Virus record (IMG/VR): IMGVR_UViG_3300042923_001352 | Location: 1-64,000 of that record | Direction: 5' to 3' (one strand) | DNA: 64,000 nt | From: a virus | Part shown: positions 32,551 through 42,600 of the stretch, piece by piece | Layout of the letters: each line of letters opens with the position of its first letter | Position numbering within the stretch: the first letter of the stretch is position 1 | The notes under the pieces: model-generated | What the model saw: the letters and a program-made list of their open reading frames with translations, nothing else | Databases searched by the model: none | What the model was told of the DNA's origin: nothing | Position numbers and translations under genes: made by a program

Positions 32551-32822
32551 ATGGTGTTCATAATCACACTCTAGATGATGTTACTGATGTTGATGTAACA
32601 AACAAAACAAATGGTTACGCTTTACAATATGATTCTGTTGCGGGAAAAATAAAATTGCAACCACTGCCAGAAGGTACGGGCTCAGGTGCTACAAGTATGA
32701 ATGGACTTTCAGATGTTGATGTAACTACAGTTGCTCCAGTTGAAGGTGCAGTTTTAAAATTCACTAGTGGGAAATGGGTACCTGTTGTTGTAAGTACAGA
32801 TATCGATGGTGGTACATTCTAA
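31857..32822 (+). CDS. Tail fibre / connector protein lacking the tip domain
   Basis: A 321-aa paralogue of the protein at 30256: the first ~110 residues align almost throughout (RKQMQFDVLWNTMADNELLPFSG; LKINDTTVTNFNANFNTLVGN). It has two YVHPANHPAS units and one DVDVTNKTNG module, then an LSDVDVTTVAPVEGAVLKFTSGKW module, and stops at DGGTF without the VEWTYDF tip domain. The next gene begins on the last base of its stop codon, so the two products may form one fibre in two pieces. ATG 31857 is preferred to GTG 31848. Confidence 0.78.
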   Translation: MGTPLTTEDRKQMQFDVLWNTMADNELLPFSGVSALNKQLTTDNKIVIKAINELLTKLKINDTTVTNFNANFNTLVGNYELETADWDNLKTIDTNVIKSIYKVYLDVVALNDKVLETYTAAEKTKLAGIAANANNYVHPANHPASIITQDATNRFVTDAEKTTWNAKASTTAATTSVSGLMSSIDKTKLDGIATGATNYVHPANHPASIITQDATNRFVTDAEKTSWNTKANGVHNHTLDDVTDVDVTNKTNGYALQYDSVAGKIKLQPLPEGTGSGATSMNGLSDVDVTTVAPVEGAVLKFTSGKWVPVVVSTDIDGGTF

Positions 32823-35800
32823 TGAGAAATATTCAAATTAAACGCGGGATAAAGGCTAATTTGCCAGCACTTAGTGTTGGCGAGTTTGCTTTCTGCACGG
32901 ATACCAAAGAATTGTTCATAGGATCAGCAACTGGCAACATTAAAGTTCACCCTACAGATGGTAGCGGTGAAGCAACACCTCAATACATTGTTAAAGATTC
33001 TTGGAGCGCTAGCGGAACTCACACATTGTCTGAAATCATGAATGGTTTTAACGTTTATAATTCCGGCAACGCCAATCTTACAGTAACCATAAACGGTATT
33101 AGTTTTGTAGTAAAATCAAAAGAAAAGTTTGAAGACATATTTGATCCATTTAGTCAAGTTACAATTAGCGCAACTGATACCTTTTATGCAACAGCGAGTG
33201 CACTAGAATCAGGTTCAACTAATCCTAAATATAGTGTTAAAGAATCATTTAGTGGTTCTTCTAGTATTACTCACAATTTAACTGGAGCAATGCGCGATTT
33301 TGTAATAAGCAATGATGGTTCAAATTCATTGACATACATTATAAATGGTTTAACGATACCAGTGTTGCAGAATGAATCAGATGAACGTTCATTTGATTCA
33401 TTTAATCAAGTCAGTATAAGCGCTACATCTGCTTTTAGAGCTTATACACGCGGCACTTTTGCGTCAGATACTATAGCACCAGTTGTTACGGCATCTCCCA
33501 ATGGAGGAACGTTCAATGCTACTCAATCATTAACATTGAGCACAAATGAAATGAGTACAATTTATTATACTTTGGATGGAAGTACTCCAACCCAAAGTAG
33601 TACAATTTATAGTACGCCAATATCAATAACTACAACAACTACGGTTAAATATTTTGCTAAGGATATTACAGGCAATATTAGCACTATTGAATCAAAAACA
33701 TTTACTCTTGATACTACAGCTCCAATCGTAACTGCTTCAGTTTTAGATGGAACATATACGTCAACACAAACAGTAACATTAACAGCTGATGAAGCTGCTA
33801 CAATTTACTACACATTAGATGGTAGCACTCCAACTACAAGCAGTAATGTTTACTCATCTGCCTTAAGCATTAGTGCTACAACTACACTGAAATATTTTGG
33901 TAAAGATACTGCTGGTAATACTAGTGTCGTTCAAACACAAACATACACAATTACTGCTCCCGACACAACGGCACCAACTGTTACAATTTCTCCAGTTGCA
34001 GGAACTTACAACGCTACTCAATCTGTAACTCTTTCAGCTAATGAAACAGCTACTATTTACTATACATTAGATGGTAGTACCCCTACTACGAGCAGCACAG
34101 TATATAGTACTCCAATTTCAGTAAGTTCTACAACCACAATCAAGTATTTTGGTGTAGATTCTTCACTTAATGCAAGTGATGTTCAAACAACCATCTATAC
34201 AATCGACACTGTGGTTCCAAATCCAGTTACCGCATTAACTGCCGGTGCGCCGACAGCGAACACTATTCCAGTTAGTTGGACATTATCTGACTCTAATGAT
34301 GTAGCAAATCAAGAGGTAGCTTATTCAACTGACGGAACTAATTATATAGTAGCTAGTGCAGTGGTAAATTCTAGTTCAACTTCTTATACCGTAACTGGTT
34401 TAAGTGCAAATACAAATTACACTATAAGAGTTATAACTATTGATGGAGCTGGAAATAGTTCTTCAGCTGTAACTACAAATGCAACAACAACCGCAAATGT
34501 CTCTAGCGGTTATTATTATATGAATGGTAGTAATAGCACCTTAAAGACAGGCTCAATTGCATTTGATGAAATTGTGGTAGAATTTGCAGCTAAATTTACA
34601 ATTGGTTTTTGGCAGGCTATAATTGATACAAGAGATGGAGCAACCTATACTACAGGTAGAGTTGTTAGAAAACCAAGTTTTGGATATGATTTCTTCGATT
34701 CTCCATTTACAAGTGTAACAATTGATGGTGGAGCAAATGTTACAAATAATGTAAATTTCATACCATACGGACAAAAAACAATTTTACGAGCAAAAACCGC
34801 TTCTGCTATAACAAGAGTAATTAGTTTCTTTGCAAATAATGATTCAACCGACAAAACAATGAGTAATGTATACGATATAAAAATTCTTTCTGGAGGTACA
34901 GTTGTAGCTCACTATGATTTTACTCAACAAGCATCAGGTACTACAGTGTTAGACTTAAGTGGAAACAATAATACAGCTACAATAACAAACGGAGTTTGGG
35001 TTGCTTCAGATGTTACAGCACCAACGGTTGCATTAACAGTACCAACAGGCTCATATGATCAAACTCAAAATGTTTATCTAGTGCCTAGTGAACCATCAAA
35101 AGTTTATTACACAATGGATGGATCTGTTCCTACTACAAGTAGTACAAAATGGGAAGCTATTACTGCTGTACCTATAACTAATAATGGAGTAACCGTGGTC
35201 AAGGCTTTCGCCGTAGATATAGCTGGCAACGCTGGTCCAGTTGCGACCTACACCTACACATTACCGTCTACTCCTCCACCTGAGGTTACTGGTCTTACTA
35301 GCTCAGCTTCTGGTACAACAGCAACTTTATCATGGGTAGCTTCGGCTGGAGCTTCTAGATATGAAGTTTACGATGGATCAACCCTTGTAGCTATGACAAA
35401 GGGTACATCTTGTGACATTATAAATCTACAACCATCAACGCAATATACATTTAACGTTAAAGCTTTAGATAAAGTCATGAATATATCTGCTGGCGTACCT
35501 TCAACAACTTTTACAACTGAAACCGCTCCAGCTATTGTGTCTACAGGATACGTAGCTAGTGGGTTAACACATTTTTTTGAAAATATAGTAACCAATTCTA
35601 AGGCTGTTGGTATTTTTAACACAAATAATTTGCTGATGAATTCAGATCATATAACAATATGTATGACGTATGTTGGAACACCCACGGCCACATTAGTTCT
35701 TAGAGCTCAAGATCCACTTGTGACTGGATGGAAAACTAGAAATGCAGATAGTAGATTTGATATAGCTAATACTGCTAATAATCAAGCTGCAATATCGTAC

Positions 35801-36088
35801 CATGCCTCAAATGGAACAATTACTTCCGTTAACACAGCAGTTATGTCTGATATAAGTACTGTACAGCATCATATAGCTTTTACAAAAGGTGCAGTATATA
35901 CAGATTCTTATCAAGACAATACTAGAAACTCACACACAACGGGTGGAGGTGCTGTAGTAAGAAACTCAAACCTATTACCTGTAATAATTGGAGAAAACGG
36001 AAAATCTTTTACAATAAAGTCAATTGCAATATATAACAGAGAGTTAACACCTGCTGAACTTACACAAAATTACAATGCTTTAAAATAA
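32822..36088 (+). CDS. Fibre protein, cassette 1: Mtd-like N-terminus, CHB_HEX and FN3 repeats, LamG-like end
   Basis: A 1088-aa protein. The start NIQIKRGIKANLPALSVGE...CTDTKELFIGSATGN is the major-tropism-determinant/hyaluronidase-type N-terminal domain found on phage fibres. Residues ~215-465 hold three CHB_HEX units (TIYYTLDGSTPTxSS) and an FN3 domain; a jelly-roll-like domain, a fourth CHB_HEX-like unit, another FN3, and a C-terminal LamG/concanavalin-like domain (IKSIAIYNRELTPAELTQNY) follow. These domains bind carbohydrate, pointing to cell-wall or capsule sugars as receptor. It overlaps the preceding gene by one base. A hairpin and the spike gene follow. Confidence 0.85.
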   Translation: MRNIQIKRGIKANLPALSVGEFAFCTDTKELFIGSATGNIKVHPTDGSGEATPQYIVKDSWSASGTHTLSEIMNGFNVYNSGNANLTVTINGISFVVKSKEKFEDIFDPFSQVTISATDTFYATASALESGSTNPKYSVKESFSGSSSITHNLTGAMRDFVISNDGSNSLTYIINGLTIPVLQNESDERSFDSFNQVSISATSAFRAYTRGTFASDTIAPVVTASPNGGTFNATQSLTLSTNEMSTIYYTLDGSTPTQSSTIYSTPISITTTTTVKYFAKDITGNISTIESKTFTLDTTAPIVTASVLDGTYTSTQTVTLTADEAATIYYTLDGSTPTTSSNVYSSALSISATTTLKYFGKDTAGNTSVVQTQTYTITAPDTTAPTVTISPVAGTYNATQSVTLSANETATIYYTLDGSTPTTSSTVYSTPISVSSTTTIKYFGVDSSLNASDVQTTIYTIDTVVPNPVTALTAGAPTANTIPVSWTLSDSNDVANQEVAYSTDGTNYIVASAVVNSSSTSYTVTGLSANTNYTIRVITIDGAGNSSSAVTTNATTTANVSSGYYYMNGSNSTLKTGSIAFDEIVVEFAAKFTIGFWQAIIDTRDGATYTTGRVVRKPSFGYDFFDSPFTSVTIDGGANVTNNVNFIPYGQKTILRAKTASAITRVISFFANNDSTDKTMSNVYDIKILSGGTVVAHYDFTQQASGTTVLDLSGNNNTATITNGVWVASDVTAPTVALTVPTGSYDQTQNVYLVPSEPSKVYYTMDGSVPTTSSTKWEAITAVPITNNGVTVVKAFAVDIAGNAGPVATYTYTLPSTPPPEVTGLTSSASGTTATLSWVASAGASRYEVYDGSTLVAMTKGTSCDIINLQPSTQYTFNVKALDKVMNISAGVPSTTFTTETAPAIVSTGYVASGLTHFFENIVTNSKAVGIFNTNNLLMNSDHITICMTYVGTPTATLVLRAQDPLVTGWKTRNADSRFDIANTANNQAAISYHASNGTITSVNTAVMSDISTVQHHIAFTKGAVYTDSYQDNTRNSHTTGGGAVVRNSNLLPVIIGENGKSFTIKSIAIYNRELTPAELTQNYNALK
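33478..34206 (+). repeat. Three tandem CHB_HEX coding repeats
   Basis: Three ~80-residue units with the shared core ATIYYTLDGSTPTTSS and KYFxKDxxGN. Related units occur in the genes at 28222, 39664, 47277 and 53503 (17 in total by my count). Confidence 0.8.
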
Positions 36089-36097
36089 CATAGATGT

Positions 36098-36121
36098 GGG
36101 AGGTTTTACCCTCCCTTTTCT
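36098..36121 (+). terminator. Hairpin between fibre and spike genes
   Basis: GGGAGG and CCTCCC arms, 6-nt loop, then TTTTCTAT. Possibly a partial terminator that lowers spike expression; the spike SD (AAAGGAG) lies just downstream. Confidence 0.55.
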
Positions 36122-36141
36122 ATAAAGGAGAGTGATTATGC

Positions 36142-39100
36142 ATGCCATGGAAAAAAATTAATGAAACCAGTAGCGCTTCAAGTATTGGCGGGTTATCTGA
36201 TGTTGATTTTTCAACATTACCAATTGATGGTAATGTTCTTACTTACAATGGCTCTACATCAAAATGGGAACCAGAGGTAGTAACTGGAGCGGGGGCATCA
36301 GCAGGTGAAACTTATGTTGTTGAATTAGCTAGATGGAATATTAAAAATGATGGAACCGATGCAATCAACACAACTAAAGGTATTAACGATGCATTTATTT
36401 GGGCAAGTCAAAGTAATTACGGAATCGTTATTTTACCAGCTGGAACATATTTAATTGATAAAGATTCAAGCGTACAATTTCTAAGCAACACGCACTATAA
36501 GATGTATGGAGCTTTATTTATTAAAGATGCAAATGACTATTCTGGTTACGAAACTCTTGAATGTAAAAATGTAAAAAATGTTACATTAGAAGGTGGAAAA
36601 CTTAAAGGTGATAGAGAACTCCATACTTATACAGCAGAAGGAACAACTCATGAATGGGGTGTTGGATTAGCTATTCGTTATTCTTGTGTTAATATTCTCG
36701 TTAAAAATATAGATTCTTATGAATTTACGGGTGATGGAGCTTATGTTGGTATGGACTTTAATGCTCTAGGCGGTATGCAACACCATGTGATTTGGACAAC
36801 GGGAACAGCTTACGCAGTAGACGTTATTGTTAATAATGTTGCTATTTCAAAATCATACAAGTGTATAATAAAGGGATCAGGGACAAGCACCATTCAACCT
36901 TCACACGATACAGGTATTGTAGCGTTAGCTGATGGATATTCATGGCAATATAATGGTGTATTAACTGGTACTCACTTCTCTAAAGGTGATATTGATCCTG
37001 CTACTGGTAATATCGATGCTACAAAAACCGATTATACAACCGTTAATAAGTTTTTTGATGTAACCGGTACAACCGTTAAAGAAATAGGATATGTTTACTA
37101 TGCGGGTGATGGATTTGGTGGTTATGGTACTGGAATGAATCTTAATAAAGTACCTATTAAAGTTCATTTTTACAAAAATGATAATACCTATTTGGGCTCC
37201 AGATGGACTCGATCATATGAATTTACTTATTTAGAAAGTATGCCACTCGGAACTCAAAAGATAAGATATTCTTACTATCAAAATTATGACTTGATGAGCG
37301 GTAATTTACATTATGTAATGTGTGCTAGAATACCACATCATATTACTTTTTATAACTGTAGATTCTTTAGAAATAGACGTTTAGGTACGGCTGCTGAAGG
37401 CAGATATCTTACTTATGATAGCTGTCAAATGTTTGACAATGCTACTCCGATGCCTGTATCAACTGGATGCTGGCCAGCTATGGGTATTGACATAGAAGAT
37501 GGTTATCATTCTAATCAAAAGATTACTTTGCGAAATTGTAGAATTTATGATAATCACAATGGTGGGTTTATGTGTGTTAGTACAAGAGGGGTATATCTGG
37601 TTTCTAACACAATTTATGGTGGTATGACATTTGGTGGCCAAGGTGATGACTATTATTCTAATCAAAACTCTTATTATGGTGGTTTAGTGCGTGGTGGATC
37701 TATAACAAGTGGAGTAGAGAAAGATGGAACTTATTGCATATTTAGAAATGACTCTATGTTTAATGCATCAGCGTCTGGTGGTGGTAACATAACTTTTGAT
37801 GGATGTGTGTTTACCAAATCAAGTCTTACAGTTAATGGTGGACCTGGAAATACCTGTAAAATATTCAATTGTAAAATGACAACAGACAAAAATAATGGTG
37901 CTTTAACAATTGGCGATGGAGCATATGTAATCATAAGAGATAGTCTCTTTGATCTTAGAGGCGGAACGTTGGTCGCAAGTAATTGTGATTATCTTGAGAT
38001 TTCAAATTGCAGATTTTGGTTAGGTGACCCAATAATGGGAATTGCGGGTGGTACTTTAACTAGAGCAAAGACATTAGTAATGACTAGAAGCGAATTGATA
38101 AATCGAGCAATAGAGCCTTGTTACCTTTATATTTATGCAACTGAGAACTTAAAAATAGAAAACACAATCTTTAAGAATCATTCAATGCGTATTACAGCTG
38201 GCGGATTAGGGACACAAATAGCCAAAGACTATGGATATGTGAACAACTATTTCAAAAATAACAGAGTTATATGGGATTTACCAGTAGGGACACATGCTCA
38301 TGAAGCAATGAACCCTGGTGTTTCTATACTAAATTTCCCTAGACTGGAAGTTACTAATAATAAAATAGAGATGTATCATAAAGGGACAAATTTACCTTCT
38401 CACATAAATTTTAGAGTTTATGTTGAAGAATTTTTGAACTTTTCTAATAATGTCATAGCAACTTATGACAACATTGGAGGTTCAACAACTAGTTCAAAAG
38501 TACAACTAACTTCAGCTTATAGAGCTGCTGGTGCATCAAAACCATTTAATTCAGTTATGATTAATAAGGACAATGAATTTCTTAACGCCGGATCAATTGA
38601 AATAACAAATAGCTTAAAATCACAATTGGGAACTTATTCATATGGTTCTACACCTCCGGTAACAGCATCAAACGCAGAGCCAACAACTGGGCAATTTAAA
38701 TTAGGTCAAGAAATTAAAAACTTAAATCCAGTAGCAGGCGGTTATTTAGGCTGGGTTTGTACGACTGAGGGTTTTTTAGATTCAAACCCGTGGGAAGTTA
38801 ATAAATTTTATTTTCATGGAGATAGAATTGCAGTAGGGAATAAAGTTTATAATGCAACAATAGATAATGCAAGAACATTTACCGATCAACCTACGTTTCC
38901 AACAATAGTTGGTAATAAGGTTAAAGATACTGTTCCAGCCGGTACTTTGGCATGGACTACTGGAATGACTATATCGGCAAACCAATTGATTGTACCAACA
39001 ACCTATGGAAGCGCAGGCGGTACAAACCCCTCTCCTGGCAATCATGTTTTTAAAGCTAGAGCTGCAGGAACTACAGGAGCTACTGAACCAGTATGGAGAA

Positions 39101-39213
39101 CCGACACCTATGCATCAGATAACGGAATACTTTGGGACGTTATTAAAATTCAAGAATGGCAATGTGTAGGTGATAAAGGAATAATCAAACCTTATGGGTT
39201 AATATCGGGATAA
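36142..39213 (+). CDS. Tailspike, cassette 1: pectate-lyase-fold protein
   Basis: A 1023-aa protein. An N-terminal anchor (IGGLSDVDFSTLPIDGNVLTY) like the shared connector is followed by ELARWNIKNDGTDAINTTKGINDAF, the usual entry to the pectate-lyase-3/parallel beta-helix fold, and ~550 residues of beta-helix (many CxxxxN and ENxxF turns). The C-terminal ~150 residues (GGYLGWVCTTEGF, HVFKARAAGTTG, ending KPYGLISG) match the end of the spike at 55887 and contain short Trp-rich carbohydrate-binding-like units. Such spikes bind and often cleave capsule or teichoic-acid polymers. Catalytic residues are not assignable by eye. ATG 36142 is used; ATG 36138 stops quickly. Confidence 0.85.
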   Translation: MPWKKINETSSASSIGGLSDVDFSTLPIDGNVLTYNGSTSKWEPEVVTGAGASAGETYVVELARWNIKNDGTDAINTTKGINDAFIWASQSNYGIVILPAGTYLIDKDSSVQFLSNTHYKMYGALFIKDANDYSGYETLECKNVKNVTLEGGKLKGDRELHTYTAEGTTHEWGVGLAIRYSCVNILVKNIDSYEFTGDGAYVGMDFNALGGMQHHVIWTTGTAYAVDVIVNNVAISKSYKCIIKGSGTSTIQPSHDTGIVALADGYSWQYNGVLTGTHFSKGDIDPATGNIDATKTDYTTVNKFFDVTGTTVKEIGYVYYAGDGFGGYGTGMNLNKVPIKVHFYKNDNTYLGSRWTRSYEFTYLESMPLGTQKIRYSYYQNYDLMSGNLHYVMCARIPHHITFYNCRFFRNRRLGTAAEGRYLTYDSCQMFDNATPMPVSTGCWPAMGIDIEDGYHSNQKITLRNCRIYDNHNGGFMCVSTRGVYLVSNTIYGGMTFGGQGDDYYSNQNSYYGGLVRGGSITSGVEKDGTYCIFRNDSMFNASASGGGNITFDGCVFTKSSLTVNGGPGNTCKIFNCKMTTDKNNGALTIGDGAYVIIRDSLFDLRGGTLVASNCDYLEISNCRFWLGDPIMGIAGGTLTRAKTLVMTRSELINRAIEPCYLYIYATENLKIENTIFKNHSMRITAGGLGTQIAKDYGYVNNYFKNNRVIWDLPVGTHAHEAMNPGVSILNFPRLEVTNNKIEMYHKGTNLPSHINFRVYVEEFLNFSNNVIATYDNIGGSTTSSKVQLTSAYRAAGASKPFNSVMINKDNEFLNAGSIEITNSLKSQLGTYSYGSTPPVTASNAEPTTGQFKLGQEIKNLNPVAGGYLGWVCTTEGFLDSNPWEVNKFYFHGDRIAVGNKVYNATIDNARTFTDQPTFPTIVGNKVKDTVPAGTLAWTTGMTISANQLIVPTTYGSAGGTNPSPGNHVFKARAAGTTGATEPVWRTDTYASDNGILWDVIKIQEWQCVGDKGIIKPYGLISG

Positions 39214-39220
39214 TATAAGT

Positions 39221-39241
39221 GAGGGATCTAAATGATCCCTC
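39221..39241 (+). terminator. Hairpin after the first spike gene
   Basis: GAGGGATC and GATCCCTC arms (8 bp, loop TAAAT) followed by a weak T tract. Confidence 0.6.
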
Positions 39242-39264
39242 TATATTTAAAGGAGGAATTAAAA

Positions 39265-39474
39265 ATGAATGAGAACACTATAATTATTCATCCAAAAGAG
39301 TTGAGTGTTTTTAAAGACATGGTTTTTGAGGGTTACTCTAGAGAAATTATTAATTCAGTTGAACTTACGGAAGAAGAGATACGAGAGTGGATATTAACTA
39401 GACCAGAATTAGGAAATACAGAGATGGTACGAACTCGTCCAATTAGGGTAACTTATATTGACAGTCTTATTTAA
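39265..39474 (+). CDS. Small hypothetical protein
   Basis: A 69-aa protein with AGGAGG 8 nt before the ATG. Acidic with several short helices (ELTEEEIREWILTRPEL) and a C-terminal strand; no recognised domain. It sits alone between the first and second cassettes, co-directional, with a terminator after it. A chaperone or adaptor for the spike is possible but unsupported. Confidence 0.65.
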   Translation: MNENTIIIHPKELSVFKDMVFEGYSREIINSVELTEEEIREWILTRPELGNTEMVRTRPIRVTYIDSLI

Positions 39475-39494
39475 TTTAAAGTAAAGAAATTATT

Positions 39495-39526
39495 AAAAAG
39501 CATCTAAATGAATAGATGCTTTTTAA
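39495..39526 (+). terminator. Intrinsic terminator
   Basis: A 12-bp stem (AAAAAGCATCTA with TAGATGCTTTTT), loop AATGAA. Confidence 0.85.
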
Positions 39527-39548
39527 TTTGATCTTTTTAATAATTAAT

Positions 39549-39661
39549 AACATTAAAATAATTCTTATAATAAAAAACTATTAGCTAGATATTAAAATTA
39601 CGCATAGATAAAACACTTGTGTTTTATAGATATAAATAAATAATTTGTAAGAGAGGTGTTT
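39549..39661 (+). promoter_or_regulatory. Cassette leader 2: late-like promoter and hairpin
   Basis: CATTAAAATAATTCT followed by TATAATA (39566-39572), then a conserved block ATATTAAAATTACGCATAGAT, a perfect 20-bp palindrome ATAAAACAC-TT-GTGTTTTAT (39608-39627), and an AAGAGAGGTG SD. Nearly the same sequence precedes 47277 and 53503. Confidence 0.65.
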
Positions 39662-39663
39662 TT

Positions 39664-42600
39664 ATGACAAAAATTCAAATTAAACGAGGCCTTAAATCTG
39701 AACTACCTACTCTAAGTGTTGGAGAACTTGGATATTGTACCGATACAAAAGAAGTGTTTATTGGTTCATCAACAGGTAATGTCTTAGTTAATAGTGGTGG
39801 TGAAGTTTTATATGTAACAAAATACTCTTGGAATACTACAGGTACTCGTGCCATATCTGGTGGTGCATGCAGATTATTTATTCACAATACAGCCGAAACC
39901 GACTTAACATATACGGTAAATGGTCTCTCGATGACAGTCAAGCCAGCAGAACAAATTGATGAAGTGTTTGATACCTTTACTCAAGTTATAATAAACGCTA
40001 CTGGAACATTTCACGCTGACGCTTATGCTTTAAAGTTAGGTTCTCCTAATCCTATGTTTAGTGTCAAAGATATGTTTTCTGGTTCTACAAACATATCTAG
40101 ATCATTAAGCGGAGCTTCATATGGAGTAGTAATGAGTAACGATAGCACTCTTCCTCTAACATATACAGTAAATGGAATTACTATAACGGTTGAACCAGGA
40201 GATGTATCGGAGAGATATTTTGATGCATTTACACAAATGTCGGTGACTCCTAGCGGACCATACAGATCTTTTATAAAGAGTTTATTTCTATCATCAGTGT
40301 CTGGCGACACTACAGATGTTACAGCTCCAGTAATATCAGCTAATTCCAGCGGTGGAACGTTTTCAACTTCTCAAGTAATAACATTAACATCGAATGAAGC
40401 AGCCACTATTTATTATACGATTGATGGATCAACTCCGACCGTATCAAGCACTGTGTATAGTACTCCTATAACTATATCTTCAAATTCCTCATTAAAGTTT
40501 ATTGGTAAGGATACAGCTGGTAATATGAGTAATCCTCAAACGATAAATTTTGTAATTGATACAGTTCTTCCAACAGTTGCTATTTCACCAGGCGCTGGAG
40601 CATTTGCAAGTGCTCAGACGGTAACATTAACTCCCAGCGAAACAGCTGCAATTTATTATACTTTAGACGGCTCTACACCTACTCAAAGTAGCTTAGTATA
40701 TTCAACACCTATTTCAGTAAGCTCCACTACTACAATTAAGTATTTTGCAAAAGATACGGCGGGTAATATTGGAACAGTACAAAGTACTACATTTACTATT
40801 GATAACTCGCCCCCAGTAATAACAGCTTCGCCTAACGGTGGATTATTTAATACTACACAAAACGTAACATTATCTTCAAATGAAACAGCTACTATATATT
40901 ATACAATTGATGGCAGTACCCCAACTCAAGGTAGTTCTGTGTATTCAACGCCTATACCAATTAGTGCTACTACAACATTGAAATATATTGGAAAGGATTC
41001 AGTAGGTAATGTTAGTACACCGAATTCAGTAGAATTTACTATAGACGCTACTGCACCTACAATTACAGCGTCTCCATTGTCGGGATCATACGAATCTGTT
41101 CAAAACGTAACATTAACTACCAATGAGACTGCAACTATATACTACACATTGGATGGTTCAACTCCTACACAAAGTAGCGCAACTTATAGTTCTCCAATCA
41201 ACGTATCTACTTCTATGACTATTAAGTGTTTCGCTAAAGATACTGCAGGTAATGTAAGCTCTATACAAGATGAAGAGTATATAATTGATGTGGCTGATAC
41301 TACTCCACCAGTAGTATCAATAAGTCCGAATGGCGGAACATTCAATTCATCGCAGACAGTTACCATCTCAGCCAACGAACCATCAACCATATATTACACT
41401 CTAGATGGTAGTGAACCTACTGAAAGTAGTTCAATTTATAGTACTCCAATTACAGTAACAAGTACATCAACTCTAAAGGTAATAGCAAAAGATACGGCGG
41501 GTAATATAACACCAATTCCGACTTCAGCTAATTTTACAATCATTATTACAACATATTCATTACTGATGAATGGTACAAGTGATTATATTCAGTTACCCTC
41601 CATGTCTTTTGATTCCATAGTGTTAGATGTAGCTTATATATTTAACTCTGCAGGTAAATCAACGGCTCAATATTATTTAGATGCTAGAGCTGGAGTAGCG
41701 AATGGTACCTTCCTTAGAACGTCAACTGGAGGTTCTCCTCCAGTAAACATAGACCAATATGGAACAGGGTTTAATGGCGTTCGTGTTGACAATATGGTTA
41801 AAACTAATAGCACTAGATATCTTAGTTCGGGCAAGAGATCAACAATAAAATTAACCACAGCTAGTGTTGTGACTGACGATATCACTATATTTACAGATAA
41901 CGCTAAAACGGCAAATCAATTTACTGGTGGTAATATATACGACATTAAATTATACAGTGGTGCAACCCTTGTAGCACACTATGATTTTACTGCACAATTT
42001 GCTGGAACAAATATTACTGATGCTAGCGGTAATGGACGTACAGCTACTCTAAATGGTGGAACTTGGGTTCCAAATCCTAATCCATCAGATATAACGGGAC
42101 CATCTATTATTTTAACTCCAGTTGCTGGAACATATTATGTTGGAGCTACGCAAAAAGTAACTATAAATTCAAATGAAGTCTCTACTATCTATTATACTCT
42201 TGATGGGTCTACACCAACAACTAGTAGTACTTTATATGATGTACCAATATCACTAAACGCAGATACTGTAACTACTATTAAATATCTAGCTGTAGATGCA
42301 GTTGGTAATCAAACTACTGGTAATGGAACCTTTACGATAAACAAATTAACCGTGTCTATGTCTCCACCACCAGGAACGTATACAAGTTCACAACCAATTA
42401 CGTTTACAACTAATGACCCTAGCATTACTATGACTAGTGGTAGTTTGCAAATTTTTTATACAACTGCAGGAACAGGAACACCAAGCACTTTTGCTAATAC
42501 TACTCCACTTACAATATCAACTTCAGCGACATATAGAGTTTATGCAAAACACAATGGAACAGGTGAATTATCAGACGTTACGTCATTTGTGTATGTAATA

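Noticed and set aside
34553-34854. Minus-strand ORFs inside fibre genes (also near 40023, 48690, 56144 and others)
   Set aside because: They lie antisense to long, domain-supported genes, have low-complexity or Cys/Ile-rich composition, and lack SD sites.
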